A stretch of DNA of 64,000 nucleotides from Paenibacillus koleovorans NBRC 103111 (GTDB lineage Bacteria; Bacillota; Bacilli; Paenibacillales; NBRC-103111). The DNA is taken from positions 1 through 64,000 of the forward strand of contig NZ_BIMA01000001.1 in assembly GCF_004000845.1 (NCBI RefSeq), written 5' to 3'. The position numbers were made by a program, and so were the translations under genes. Below are positions 52,908 through 62,146 of the stretch, in pieces; position 1 is the stretch's first letter, and each line of letters begins with the position of its first letter. A model generated the notes under the pieces. That model was not told the origin of the DNA, did no database searches, and saw only the letters and a program-made list of their open reading frames with translations.

Positions 52908-53896
52908 GGGCGTTCCTCCTTCTGCTCTGTTGCTTGGCCCAGCCGCTCCCTGTAATCTTCAACCGTCCGGCGCAAGCCCTCCTCCAGACTGATCCGCGGC
53001 TCCCAGCCGAGAAGCCGCTTCGCCTTCTCGATGCTTGGCCGCCTTACCTTCGGATCATCCTCCGGCAGCGGCATGAAGACGATCGGACCGGCTGCACCGG
53101 TCAGGCGAACGACCATCTCCGCCAGCTCCAATACGGTGTGCTCATAGGGGCTGCCGATATTGATGATCTGACCGTTCGCGCGATCCGAGCTCATCATCAG
53201 CCGGAGCGCCCGCACCGTATCGTCCACATAGCAGAACGAGCGTGTCTGGGAGCCGTCGCCGTAGATAGTGAGCGGCTCGCCGGCTACCGCCTGGCTGACG
53301 AAGTTGGAGATGACGCGTCCGTCGTCGGTCCGCAAGCCGGCGGAGTAGGTGTTGAACACGCGGGCTACCTTCACGCGGACCCCGTACCGATGCAAGTATT
53401 CGTAGCAGATCACCTCGCCGAGTCGCTTGGACTCATCGTAACAAGCGCGCGGGCCCCATGTGTTCACGTTGCCCCGGTAGTCCTCCCGCTGCGGGTGCTC
53501 CTCCGGGTCGCCGTACACTTCGCTTGTAGACGTGAAGACGACCTTCGCACCCGCCGCACGCGCCAGCTCGAGCGCCTGCTTCGTCCCTATCGTATTCGCG
53601 TCGATCGTCCGAAACGGCTCCTCCTGATAAAATTTCGGAGAGGCCGGGGAGGCGAGATGATAAATTTCTTGTGGCGGAGGTTCTTCGGTCAGCTCCGGCC
53701 GTTGCCATGTCGAGACATCGGTGACGTCTGCTTCCAGGAACCGAAACGTCGGGAGATGGAGTAATTGTCCCAGTCGTTCGGCAATGCCGGTCGATAAGTT
53801 GTCGATGCCGGTAACCTGGTGGCCTTCGGCCACAAGCTGCCGGACGAGATGGGAGCCGATAAAGCCGGCCGCCCCGGTGACGACGATTCGGGTCAA
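52904..53896 (-). CDS. UDP-glucuronate decarboxylase (UDP-xylose synthase)-like
   Basis: 330 residues from ATG 53896. Extended SDR with G-A-A-G-F-I-G-S-H, H-L-A-S-P-A-S-P, T-S-E-V-Y-G-D-P (catalytic Glu) and Y-D-E-S-K-R-L-G-E. The combination of HLASPASP, NVNTWGPR-type loop and Y-D-E-S-K-R is typical of UXS enzymes, which decarboxylate UDP-glucuronate to UDP-xylose. Its ATG overlaps the galU-like stop by 4 bp. Confidence 0.9.
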   Translation of the reverse strand: MTRIVVTGAAGFIGSHLVRQLVAEGHQVTGIDNLSTGIAERLGQLLHLPTFRFLEADVTDVSTWQRPELTEEPPPQEIYHLASPASPKFYQEEPFRTIDANTIGTKQALELARAAGAKVVFTSTSEVYGDPEEHPQREDYRGNVNTWGPRACYDESKRLGEVICYEYLHRYGVRVKVARVFNTYSAGLRTDDGRVISNFVSQAVAGEPLTIYGDGSQTRSFCYVDDTVRALRLMMSSDRANGQIINIGSPYEHTVLELAEMVVRLTGAAGPIVFMPLPEDDPKVRRPSIEKAKRLLGWEPRISLEEGLRRTVEDYRERLGQATEQKEERP

Positions 53897-54780
53897 CGCA
53901 TACCGCCTCCTTCCCCACTGCCGAACCGGTACTTCAAGAAAGCTAGGAACGGAGCCTGCAGATCAGCGTCCTTGCAAGCCAGCTCGACCGTCGCCTTCAG
54001 GAAGCCCATCTTGTCGCCGACATCATACAGCTTGCCTTCAATTCGGTAAGCGTACATCGTCTCGCAGGAAGCCAGCTGCTGCAGCGCGTCCGTCAGTTGG
54101 ATCTCGCCCCCCGCCCCCCGGGGGGTTGTCTCCAGCCGGTCGAAGACGGATGGCTCGAGCACGTAGCGGCCGATAATGGCGGCGTTCGAGAGGGGGTTGG
54201 ACGGCGGTTTCTCCACGAGCCGTTCGATGCGCAGCAGTCGATCGTCCAGCTCCACTCCGCCGACGATCCCGTATTTGCTCGTCTCTTCCCACGCCACGGT
54301 CTCGACCGCGATGATCGGCGCCTGCCGCTCGGCGTACACGTCCAACAGCTGCTTCAAGCAAGGCTTGTCGCTGTCGACGAGCATATCGCCGAGCAGGACG
54401 GCGAACGGCTCCGAGCCGATAAATTTGCGCGCGCACCAAACCGCATGCCCCAGTCCTAGCGGCTCCTTCTGGCGCACATAATGAATATTCGCCAATTGAG
54501 CAACATCCTCCACTATGCTCAACAGACGGCCCTTGTTCCTCTCCTTCAAAAACAGCTCCAATTCTTCGCTTTTGTCGAAATGGTCCTCGATCGCCCGCTT
54601 GCTGCGGCCCGTCACGATGATGATGTCCTCGATTCCGGAACGGACCGCTTCCTCGACGATATACTGGATGGTCGGCTTGTCGACGATGGGCAGCATTTCC
54701 TTCGGCATGGCTTTTGTGGCGGGCAAAAATCGCGTCCCGAAGCCTGCTGCGGGAATGATCGCTTTTCTTACGGTTTTCAA
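53893..54780 (-). CDS. galU: UTP-glucose-1-phosphate uridylyltransferase
   Basis: 295 residues from TTG 54780, eight bases after GGGGAGGG. G-F-G-T-R-F-L-P-A-T-K-A-M-P-K-E-M-L-P is the nucleotide and metal site; V-E-K-P and G-R-Y-V-L-E complete the GalU/GtaB pattern. It makes UDP-glucose, the precursor for the next two enzymes. It is the first gene of the galU-UXS-ugd operon, preceded by a sigma-K-like motif. Confidence 0.95.
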   Translation of the reverse strand: MKTVRKAIIPAAGFGTRFLPATKAMPKEMLPIVDKPTIQYIVEEAVRSGIEDIIIVTGRSKRAIEDHFDKSEELELFLKERNKGRLLSIVEDVAQLANIHYVRQKEPLGLGHAVWCARKFIGSEPFAVLLGDMLVDSDKPCLKQLLDVYAERQAPIIAVETVAWEETSKYGIVGGVELDDRLLRIERLVEKPPSNPLSNAAIIGRYVLEPSVFDRLETTPRGAGGEIQLTDALQQLASCETMYAYRIEGKLYDVGDKMGFLKATVELACKDADLQAPFLAFLKYRFGSGEGGGMR

Positions 54781-54874
54781 TCTCGAGCCCTCCCCAACTG
54801 TACTCGGCGGCAAGCTTTCCGTGCCGGTATCGGCCAGCCGGAATGCCCGCAGCACTCGCCATGCAGTTTGTTTA

Positions 54875-54901
54875 TATCGTATGCACGTCCGTACGGGGGG
54901 T
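54875..54901 (-). promoter_or_regulatory. Candidate sigma-K-type promoter upstream of galU
   Basis: Leftward, AC is followed by 16 nt and then CATACGATA, close to the Bacillus sigma-K consensus (AC, about 16-17 nt, CATANNNTA). The predicted leader to the galU start is roughly 90 nt. This short motif can arise by chance. Confidence 0.4.
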
Positions 54902-55032
54902 TTGGACCGCTATCCTGTCCCGATCCAACTATTGACCTCCGCAAGTGACAGTTGCGGATTGTTGCGCCCGGACATATGCATACTGCATAGCTGATCTTTA
55001 CGATTCGACCACGGTCGAAGGAGGGAATTCCT

Positions 55033-55524
55033 ATGATTGCCCAACGGCTGTACAAAGCGATTCAACTGGACGACCACGGCTTCCTGCATGCGGCCTACCG
55101 CGAATTGCTGAACCGCGAGCCCGATCCGTCCGGCTTCCAGAGCCATCTCCAGGCGTTGCATAGCGGGACGGGCCGACGACACATTTTGGCCGTTTTCATG
55201 CAGAGCCCCGAGGCCGGCTCTCTCTACTCGCTGCGGGGATCCGGCACGATCAGCCAAGCGAAGACGGTGGCGGAAGCCATGAAGCTGCTGACCCCGCTGC
55301 CTGCCGAAGCGTTTGCCAAGCAAATATACCGCGAGCTGTTCTCTCGCAATCCGGATCCTTCCGGCAAGGAGTGGGTCATGAAGCATCTCCAGAATGGCCG
55401 CTCGAGGCATGATGTGGCGGGGGAAATGCTGGGTACGCCGGAATTCGGCGCGCTGATGAATTTGAACCGGCACGATTTTGCCAAGGAGCTGCTGAACCGG
55501 TTGGTGCAAACGTTCTACACATGA
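55033..55524 (+). CDS. DUF4214 protein with two repeats
   Basis: 163 residues from ATG 55033 after GAAGGAGGG. Two copies of the DUF4214 motif are present: A-Y-R-E-L-L-N-R-E-P-D-P-S-G (about 17-30) and I-Y-R-E-L-F-S-R-N-P-D-P-S-G (about 98-111). The domain is often attached to glycosyltransferases or surface proteins in polysaccharide loci. It is the first gene of a rightward pair and divergent from galU. No catalytic residues are known. Confidence 0.85.
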   Translation: MIAQRLYKAIQLDDHGFLHAAYRELLNREPDPSGFQSHLQALHSGTGRRHILAVFMQSPEAGSLYSLRGSGTISQAKTVAEAMKLLTPLPAEAFAKQIYRELFSRNPDPSGKEWVMKHLQNGRSRHDVAGEMLGTPEFGALMNLNRHDFAKELLNRLVQTFYT

Positions 55525-56474
55525 TCCACGATGAAAGCGGGGCGATGAGGATGACGGCAAGCTTGGAGCAGGCGTGCCTGCGGCGACTGACGGAGGACCA
55601 TCCGGAGCTGGCCGGGAAGCCGATTCGGGTCGTCTCCAGCGGGCATCAGAACGTCGTGGTAGTGGTGGACGAAACATATGTATTCCGATTCCCTCGGACG
55701 GAGGACTTGTCGTCGCTGCGGCTGGAGCAGCGGCTGCTCCCGAAGCTGGGCGAGGTGCTGCCGGTTGGCATCCCGCAGTTCGAGTTCGCCTCAGGGCCGA
55801 AGGAAAAGCCGGTTTATGTGGGGTACCCGATCTTAAGAGGGAAGACACTGGAACGCTCCGTGCTGGAGAGCTTCTCCGACGCGACGCAGCTTCGGCTCGC
55901 GCAAGGCATCGCCGGCTTCCTGAGCGCGCTTCATCAGTTCCAGGACGACGAGCTGGTGCAGTGTACGAACCGGGATCGGCGCGCGTGCAGAGCGGAGTGG
56001 CGGCGCAATTGGTCGGGGTATTACCGCGCTGTGGAACAGATCGTATTCCCTCGCCTCCATACACGGGAGCGTACTTGGATTATGGAAGTGTTCCATGCGT
56101 ACTTGTACCCGGAGGAGCATTTCGAGTTCCGGCCGTGCCTGATCCACGGGGATTTCAAGAACGATCACATTCTTGTGAACGCTCAGGGGCGGATGACGGG
56201 CGTCATTGACTTCGGCCAGCTGAAAATCGGCGATCCGTCCTATGACTACCACGATCTGTACCTCACTTACGGGGAACCCTTCGCCGAACTGGTCTACAAG
56301 CTCTACACAGGCCCGCACGACCCGACCTTTCTGAGCCGCTGCAAGCAGTTCTACACGCATATCATCCGCTTCAGCTCGCTCATCAACTCGATTCAGAGCG
56401 GCGACAAGGCGAAGTTCGAGCGGCGGCTGGAGTGGCTGCGGAAGATGGCAAGGGGGAGCGAGGCGGAGCGGTAG
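55521..56474 (+). CDS. Aminoglycoside-phosphotransferase-fold kinase
   Basis: 317 residues if ATG 55521 is used, sharing ATGA with the upstream stop; ATG 55545 or 55551 are alternatives. It has an N-lobe V-V-V-V-D-E-T-Y-V-F-R-F-P, then I-H-G-D-F-K-N-D-H-I-L-V (catalytic loop) and V-I-D-F-G-Q-L-K-I-G-D-P (metal Asp). In this locus, phosphorylation of a sugar or small alcohol is more plausible than antibiotic resistance. The pair ends at a strong terminator. Confidence 0.88.
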   Translation: MIHDESGAMRMTASLEQACLRRLTEDHPELAGKPIRVVSSGHQNVVVVVDETYVFRFPRTEDLSSLRLEQRLLPKLGEVLPVGIPQFEFASGPKEKPVYVGYPILRGKTLERSVLESFSDATQLRLAQGIAGFLSALHQFQDDELVQCTNRDRRACRAEWRRNWSGYYRAVEQIVFPRLHTRERTWIMEVFHAYLYPEEHFEFRPCLIHGDFKNDHILVNAQGRMTGVIDFGQLKIGDPSYDYHDLYLTYGEPFAELVYKLYTGPHDPTFLSRCKQFYTHIIRFSSLINSIQSGDKAKFERRLEWLRKMARGSEAER

Positions 56475-56558
56475 GAGAGAAGCCCGGCCGCACTACCCTA
56501 CCGCCTCCGACCAAGTAACCACGCTTTTGCCTTCCCCTACACTTCTACACACAAGCGA

Positions 56559-56585
56559 AAGGGGCTGTCGCCGAGACAGCCCCTT
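56559..56585. terminator. Bidirectional terminator between kinase-fold genes
   Basis: AAGGGGCTGTC and GACAGCCCCTT pair around a 5-nt loop, between convergent genes. Confidence 0.85.
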
Positions 56586-56591
56586 CTCCTA

Positions 56592-57251
56592 CTATTGAAG
56601 CCGCTCCAAGCGCGGCAGAGCCGGTACATCTTCCATGTCCGCCGCTTCGCCTTCCGCGATTTTGCGCAGCCACTTCCGGTACAGCTTCGGATCGTGCTTC
56701 ACTACATAGCGCAAGAAAGGCATCAGCAGCCCGGCTTTGTGCAAGCTCTTGAACAGCATGAGCGGGATCCGCCGTCGGCTGCGAAACGCCCCGATATGGT
56801 CGATCACCTTCAGCCGCCGTTTCCCGTTCCCCTGAGTCTGCACCAGAATGTGAGCGAGCCGCGTGTCGATCCGGTTGAACTTCATTCGCCGCATCCCCCG
56901 CACGATCTCAAGCAGCTGTGCCGCGACCCACTCTTCGAGCTGCTTGCGCTCCTTCAGATAAACCTCGAGCGTGGGCCCGTGAATAAACTCCATAACCACG
57001 TAATTCGTTCCCGCCTCGAACAGCTGCGGCATGAACTTCACTTTGACCGCGGCGGCCGCAAGCGCCTTCCGCTCCCACTCCGCATTGGCCGGATCGGCAT
57101 ACAGCTTCACGCAGCGTTTGTCGGACAGCCGGAAGACGGCTCCTTGCGCCCCGATCCCGATCATGGGCAGCGAGGTGGGGTTATAAATTTTCAACTGCTT
57201 TTTGCCCTCCGCCACTTCCTGGACGACCTTTATCGATTTGAACGCGTCCAC
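56592..57251 (-). CDS. Protein-kinase-like protein (YrzF-type), with atypical motifs
   Basis: 219 residues from GTG 57251. An N-lobe G-I-G-A-Q-G-A-V-F-R-L, K-R-C-V-K-L-Y-A (putative ATP lysine) and V-V-M-E-F-I-H-G hinge are kinase-like. The catalytic loop is replaced by I-D-T-R-L-A-H-I-L-V and the D-F-G position reads I-D-H-I-G, so the catalytic Asp may be D of IDTR and activity is uncertain. Similar small kinases occur in sporulating Firmicutes, one of which modifies spore coat. Last gene of the leftward GDP-sugar operon. Confidence 0.8.
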   Translation of the reverse strand: MDAFKSIKVVQEVAEGKKQLKIYNPTSLPMIGIGAQGAVFRLSDKRCVKLYADPANAEWERKALAAAAVKVKFMPQLFEAGTNYVVMEFIHGPTLEVYLKERKQLEEWVAAQLLEIVRGMRRMKFNRIDTRLAHILVQTQGNGKRRLKVIDHIGAFRSRRRIPLMLFKSLHKAGLLMPFLRYVVKHDPKLYRKWLRKIAEGEAADMEDVPALPRLERLQ

Positions 57252-57266
57252 ACTCTCCGCCTCCTC

Positions 57267-58688
57267 CTACAGCACTCCCAATTCCTTCAGCCTGATCCTC
57301 ATTCTGTTGCCGACGGCAGCCGGCGAAAACTCGCCCCGGATCGTCGCCTGTCCTCTGGCAGCGATGTCCATCCGGAACGCTTCGTTGAAGCGAACCTCCC
57401 TCATCGAATGCGCCGCATGCTCGAGATCGGGCTCCGCCCATGTCTGGTAACTCTTGTATGGCCCCCAGTCTTCACCGACCTGAACGAGGCTAAATCCGAT
57501 CGGACAGGAGTTGGACGCGTTCATGAAGTCGGTGTTGCCCGACCAGTGTGTGCCGATGACCGGTTTGCCCAGATACATCGCTTCCGCCAATCCGAGCCCG
57601 AACCCTTCCGCGCGGTGCAAGGAGACGAAGCTGTCCGTGCACGCCAGCAGCGCGTTTACTTCGCCGCGGGTCATGATTTGATCGAGGATGTAGATGTTGC
57701 TGAAGCCCTGCACCTGCTGGTGCAGTCGCTCCAGATCGTCGGGATTGGCTTGGGAATGGTTCAGCTTGACCACTAGCCCGACAGAGGCGTCGTTCGGGTC
57801 GAACGCCATTTTGAACGCGGCGATCGCCCCTTGCGGGTTTTTGCGGCGCTGGTAGCTGAGGGTGTCGAACATCGAGAAGAACAAGAATCGGTCGCCCGGC
57901 AATCCGAAGGAGCCGCGGTTCAACCCTGGCGGGTAATGGACCTCGATGCCATGCGGAATACGAATGACCGGAACCGGCGATTTAGGAGCGATGCAGTTCA
58001 CGACGTAGTTCGACGGTACCCATACCTCATCCACAAGCTCGAAGCCGTTGCAGAATTCGTCCGGGAAGTCCGGCAGCTCCCAATGCCAGTAGCCGATATT
58101 GCGACGGCCGTCGAACAGCCCCTGGCCAAAATAATGATGGACCGACCGCATCGTATCCGCATTCATGTGGAATACGTTGGCTTTGAAATCGGGATGCTCC
58201 ACTTCCTTGTGCGCCCACGTCAAATCTTCCATTCGAATCTTCGTGATCGGAAAGTTCATCATGTCGAACGGAATGCCGGCCGCATCCAGCGATCGGGCCG
58301 CGAGCCGACTCGACTCCCCGATGCCCATCTCCGCGCGCACGAAGCCTACGATGTTGACGCCCCGGCGGTACCCTGGCTCTTCCGGCTCGGGAGGAGGAGG
58401 AGGAGGAGGAGGAGCCGCTTCCACAACCGGGAGCGCCTTTCTACGCCGGCGAGCGCGAAGGCGGGCTCGCTGACCTTTGCCCCGCAGCCTCCGACGCAGT
58501 CGCAGCTGCCCGCGACCCATCCTTCTTCGGCGCCGCAGCCTCAACTTCCGGACCCGTTTGCCCCTTAACCGACCTGTGCCTCTACCTCCGCTGCCCCTCC
58601 GCCTCCTCGCCTTCGCTTTGGACGTACCGCTCTTCAACCCGACGCCTTTGACGCTTGTCGCCGAGCTGATCCGAGCTTCGCTCGTCAT
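57267..58688 (-). CDS. GT4-type glycosyltransferase with an Arg-rich N-terminal tail
   Basis: 473 residues. Residues about 20-85 consist largely of Arg, Lys, Gly and Leu, followed by eight prolines and P-E-P-E-E-P. The enzyme begins at about 108 (N-I-V-G-F-V-R-A-E-M-G-I-G-E-S) and continues to a GT-B C-lobe with S-L-H-R-A-E-G-F-G-L-G-L-A-E-A-M and P-V-I-G-T-H-W-S-G-N, the donor-binding E-x7-E motif. The basic tail probably binds a polyanion or membrane. It is downstream of the gmd-like gene in the same operon. Confidence 0.9.
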   Translation of the reverse strand: MTSEARISSATSVKGVGLKSGTSKAKARRRRGSGGRGTGRLRGKRVRKLRLRRRRRMGRGQLRLRRRLRGKGQRARLRARRRRKALPVVEAAPPPPPPPPEPEEPGYRRGVNIVGFVRAEMGIGESSRLAARSLDAAGIPFDMMNFPITKIRMEDLTWAHKEVEHPDFKANVFHMNADTMRSVHHYFGQGLFDGRRNIGYWHWELPDFPDEFCNGFELVDEVWVPSNYVVNCIAPKSPVPVIRIPHGIEVHYPPGLNRGSFGLPGDRFLFFSMFDTLSYQRRKNPQGAIAAFKMAFDPNDASVGLVVKLNHSQANPDDLERLHQQVQGFSNIYILDQIMTRGEVNALLACTDSFVSLHRAEGFGLGLAEAMYLGKPVIGTHWSGNTDFMNASNSCPIGFSLVQVGEDWGPYKSYQTWAEPDLEHAAHSMREVRFNEAFRMDIAARGQATIRGEFSPAAVGNRMRIRLKELGVL

Positions 58689-58744
58689 AAAATCCCACCC
58701 TTTCGAGAGATATTGGCTTGCGTACGGGAAAGGCGGACGGCAGC

Positions 58745-59692
58745 CTAAGGCTGCGCCCGCCAGTAGTTCAGCAAATCCTGCATCGTCTGCTCGAACGGAA
58801 TTTCCGGCTTCCAGCCGGTCCGGTCATGGAATCGCTGGTAGTCGCCGAGCAGGATCTCCACATCGGACGGCCGCAGACGCGCCGGATCTTCCTTCACCTC
58901 AATCTGGATATGGCTGTACGACAACAGCAGATCGAGCACCTCCTGGATCGTATAGCATGTGCCTGAGGCGATGTTGTACGTGACGCCTGCTTCGCCTTTC
59001 TCCAGCGCCAGCCAATACGCCCGCACGACGTCGCGCACATCGGTGAAATCGCGTTTGGCCGTCAAGTTGCCTACGTGGATGACCGGTTCCTTTTTCCCCT
59101 TCTCAATATCCGATATTTGCTTGGAGAAGTTGGAAGTCACGAAATTTTCCCCGCGACGCGGGCCGGTATGGTTGAACGTCCGAGTCGGGATGATATGAAG
59201 TCCGTAGCTCTTGAAATATTGATAGCCCAAGTATTCCTGGCACACCTTGCTTACGGCATAGGGGCTGAGCGGCCGCAGCGGATTCGTCTCCTTGATCGGC
59301 ACCTCGTCGGGTTCGACATGGCCGTACTGCTCACTGGAGCAGGCCAACTGGATTTTCGCCGGCAAACCGAGCTTCCGCACCGCCTCGAGAATGTTCACTT
59401 GACCGCCGATGTTGTTCGTTATCGTGTCCATGGGGGAGTTCCATGACGTCGGGACGAAGCTCTGCGCCGCCAGGTGGAAGATCAGATCCGGCTTCACCTC
59501 GGTCAGCAAATGCTCGACGGAGAACGGATCGCGCAGCTCGCACTCCATCAGCCGGATATCCTTCAGATGCCGAATATGGTCCATGCGGCTCCGATGCCGA
59601 ATCGTACCGGTCACTTCCACATTGCGTGCCAGCAGAAATTCCGCCATGTGGCTCCCGACAAATCCGGAAATGCCTGTCACTAAAGCCTTCAT
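58745..59692 (-). CDS. gmd: GDP-mannose 4,6-dehydratase-like SDR
   Basis: 315 residues from ATG 59692. G-I-S-G-F-V-G-S-H binds NADP, A-C-S-S-E-Q-Y-G gives Ser and catalytic Glu, and Y-A-V-S-K is the Tyr/Lys pair. R-P-L-S-P-Y-A-V-S-K and N-H-T-G-P-R-R-G match GDP-mannose dehydratases, somewhat shorter than E. coli Gmd (373). It makes GDP-4-keto-6-deoxymannose. It lies between manC and the GT4 gene. Confidence 0.9.
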   Translation of the reverse strand: MKALVTGISGFVGSHMAEFLLARNVEVTGTIRHRSRMDHIRHLKDIRLMECELRDPFSVEHLLTEVKPDLIFHLAAQSFVPTSWNSPMDTITNNIGGQVNILEAVRKLGLPAKIQLACSSEQYGHVEPDEVPIKETNPLRPLSPYAVSKVCQEYLGYQYFKSYGLHIIPTRTFNHTGPRRGENFVTSNFSKQISDIEKGKKEPVIHVGNLTAKRDFTDVRDVVRAYWLALEKGEAGVTYNIASGTCYTIQEVLDLLLSYSHIQIEVKEDPARLRPSDVEILLGDYQRFHDRTGWKPEIPFEQTMQDLLNYWRAQP

Positions 59693-59699
59693 CGATTCC

Positions 59700-60734
59700 C
59701 TATCCCCTCTCCGATTGTTCGATCGCTTTCAGCACATGCTTGATTTGCTGCTCTTGAGACTTGTGGCAGACGAGCAGCCCATCCGAAGTGGAGACGATGA
59801 TCAGATCCTCGACTCCGATCACAACCGCTTTGCCCTGCTCGATATACAAAATGTTCGTCTTCGCCGAGAATGGGTACGTAGAGCCGCTTCCCTGCACGAT
59901 ATTGCCGTCCTCGTCGTGAGGATGGATGCGGTCGAGCGAAGTCCACATGCCCACGTCGTCCCACTCGAATTGCACGGGGATTGTAAAAATTTTCTCGGCC
60001 TTCTCCAGAATCGCGTAATCCACTGAAACTTTGGGCAGACGTGCGTATGCTTGCTGCATTTCCTCCTCCTGCAAGGTCAGCGCGTTCCATGTATCGATCT
60101 GATGCTTCTGCATGTAATAGGCGATCGTTGAAGGCTTCCAGATGCAAATGCCGCTGTTCCAATACACATGCTTCTGAAGGACGAGCGACTCCGCTTTGGA
60201 GCGGGATGGTTTCTCCATGAACGCATGCACCCTCAGCAACCCGCGCCCGCAATCGCTGTCCTCCTTAGCCTGAATGTAGCCGAAGGCGGTTTCCGGCCGG
60301 GTAGGCGTAATCCCGAGCGTCACGATCGTTCCCGGCTCGGCGGCGGCTTGCTCAGCCCGGCGAAGCGCCTGCATCAGCGCTCTGCCGTCGGGGATGTACT
60401 GGTCCGAGGGAGTGGTGACGATCACTTCATCGTCGCCCAGCTCCAGGAAGTGCCGCGCGGTCAGCCCGATGCAAGGACCGGTGTCGCGCTGCTCCGGCTC
60501 GAGCAGCAGCTGCGATTCCGGAAGCTCCGGCAGCTGCTGCTGCAGAATTGTTTTGTACATCGCCGCTGTAATGACGTAGACCGAAGTGCGGGGCAGCCAC
60601 CGCGTGAACCTCCGGTACGTCTCCTGTATCATCGTTTCTTCGGAGGTTAGAGCCAGGAACTGCTTCGGTCTGGACGGCACGCTTCGCGGCCAAAATCGGG
60701 TGCCGATACCGCCGGCCATAATGACAATTTTCAC
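59700..60734 (-). CDS. manC: Mannose-1-phosphate guanylyltransferase
   Basis: 344 residues from ATG 60734. It begins V-I-M-A-G-G-I-G-T-R-F-W-P-R-S with K-Q-F-L shortly after, the GMP-mannose pyrophosphorylase signature. V-T-T-P-S-D-Q-Y-I and F-M-E-K-P follow. There is no C-terminal isomerase domain, so it is a monofunctional ManC. It provides GDP-mannose for the next gene. The stop is 7 bp from the gmd-like start. Confidence 0.95.
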   Translation of the reverse strand: MKIVIMAGGIGTRFWPRSVPSRPKQFLALTSEETMIQETYRRFTRWLPRTSVYVITAAMYKTILQQQLPELPESQLLLEPEQRDTGPCIGLTARHFLELGDDEVIVTTPSDQYIPDGRALMQALRRAEQAAAEPGTIVTLGITPTRPETAFGYIQAKEDSDCGRGLLRVHAFMEKPSRSKAESLVLQKHVYWNSGICIWKPSTIAYYMQKHQIDTWNALTLQEEEMQQAYARLPKVSVDYAILEKAEKIFTIPVQFEWDDVGMWTSLDRIHPHDEDGNIVQGSGSTYPFSAKTNILYIEQGKAVVIGVEDLIIVSTSDGLLVCHKSQEQQIKHVLKAIEQSERG

Positions 60735-60877
60735 CGATTTCCCTCCTAGCCATGGTGAGTTCTGAAGGTTGCGAATAAGCTGGCGAAGCTATTGGATAGT
60801 GTATGCGCCTGAAGATGGACACACGTGGACGGCTCTCACGGCTCTCCGAAATTGGCGTATGACCTGAACCGGCGCCG

Positions 60878-62146
60878 CTACTCCCGAAACTGCAAGGCGG
60901 GATGCTGCATCAGCCACTCGCCGATTGAGGCGGGATCGTGCTCCAACAGCTCATACAGCGCCGCCTCGGCCTTCGACAGCGGAATCGCGCGCTTCACCAG
61001 CAGGCTCAGCTCGCGATTGTCATCGCTTAGCTGCAGCCGCTTCGGGTTCAGCGAGGCATGCGAGCGAATCTCGATGTGGCCGGCAGCCGATGAAACCGGC
61101 AGTGGGATTTTCACGTTGAACCGCCCTTTATCCAGCTCCAACTTTTTCACGGTCCGGTTGTCAACGGTGACGGTACAGTGCATCTTGCCGACGCTGCCGT
61201 GCAGACGGTGCAAGTTGTTCTCGCCTTGAATCAGCAAGAAATCAACCGGTCGCGACGGCTTTCCTTCCAGCTCCAGCCTCCAGCGCGGCGGCACCCATCC
61301 GTCCTCGTACCGAGCGGATTGTCGGATCCCGGCGGTCGGCCCGAACACATGCATCGCCTTCAGGCGTTCGATCAACCAGCCTGGCCCTTCGTGCAAATGA
61401 TGGGCGAGGAATTGCATCACCCAGTGGCTGGAGACGGCACCGAAATTTTTGATGCTGGAGCGGATACACTCGGGCAGTCCGATGCTGAAATACTGCTTTA
61501 CGGTTTTGGCTTCCTCGTGGAGCCTGGAGTTGGCCAGCATCGCATCGATGAAGCCTAGCTTGGCCTGCTTGGCTATGCGCATCCACAGCTCGTAGTCCAT
61601 GCAGAACTGCAGCGACTCGTCGATCGGGCCGGTTTTCTCCAGGACCGATTTGCGGAAGAAGACGGCCGGTTGGCAGATGGTGCACACATCGAACAATCTG
61701 GCACGGCCGATCTTCTTGTCGACCGGGTATGGGGATAGCGGCCGATTGCCGGCGTCCGTATACATGGCGCGGCCGTAGACCGCCCCGTATTCCGGGTGCT
61801 CGACCAGCGCCTTCACCGCGCGCGCGATCGCTTGCGGATGGTACGTGTCGTCCGAGTTCAACCAACCGATTACGCTGCCTTTGGCCATCGCCAGCCCTTT
61901 GTTCAGCGCATGGGATTGGCCGCGATCTTTCTCGGACACGTAGCGGAACCGGGGTTCCTTCCTCGCATAGTGCTTCAAAATCTCAACCGTTCCGTCAGTG
62001 GACCCCCCGTCAATGACCAGATGCTCGAGATTCGGATAGTTTTGCGACCAGATGCTTTCGATCGTTTCGCGGATATAACCGGCTTGCTGGTAGGAGGGCG
62101 TAACGATCGTAACCAGCGGAAAAGAAGCCTGCTGTCGTCCGCTCAT
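60878..62146 (-). CDS. Family 2 glycosyltransferase with C-terminal extension
   Basis: 422 residues. [31 protein letters not shown] (the D-x-D equivalent) and D-Y-E-L-W give a GT-A glycosyltransferase (about 1-220). The remaining 200 residues include a beta-rich region (V-P-P-R-W-R-L-E-L, then [10 protein letters not shown]) that looks like a carbohydrate-binding or oligomerising module. The ATG overlaps the stop of the fcl-like gene by 4 bp. Confidence 0.9.
   Translation of the reverse strand: MSGRQQASFPLVTIVTPSYQQAGYIRETIESIWSQNYPNLEHLVIDGGSTDGTVEILKHYARKEPRFRYVSEKDRGQSHALNKGLAMAKGSVIGWLNSDDTYHPQAIARAVKALVEHPEYGAVYGRAMYTDAGNRPLSPYPVDKKIGRARLFDVCTICQPAVFFRKSVLEKTGPIDESLQFCMDYELWMRIAKQAKLGFIDAMLANSRLHEEAKTVKQYFSIGLPECIRSSIKNFGAVSSHWVMQFLAHHLHEGPGWLIERLKAMHVFGPTAGIRQSARYEDGWVPPRWRLELEGKPSRPVDFLLIQGENNLHRLHGSVGKMHCTVTVDNRTVKKLELDKGRFNVKIPLPVSSAAGHIEIRSHASLNPKRLQLSDDNRELSLLVKRAIPLSKAEAALYELLEHDPASIGEWLMQHPALQFRE

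Noticed and set aside
55521-56474. Antibiotic-resistance phosphotransferase
   Set aside because: The fold is shared with aminoglycoside kinases, but context is a glycan locus and nothing specific to known resistance enzymes is visible.
58477-58983. Rightward Arg/Pro/Leu-rich frame
   Set aside because: Antisense to the Arg-rich tail of the GT4 gene; the leftward frame has the catalytic domain.
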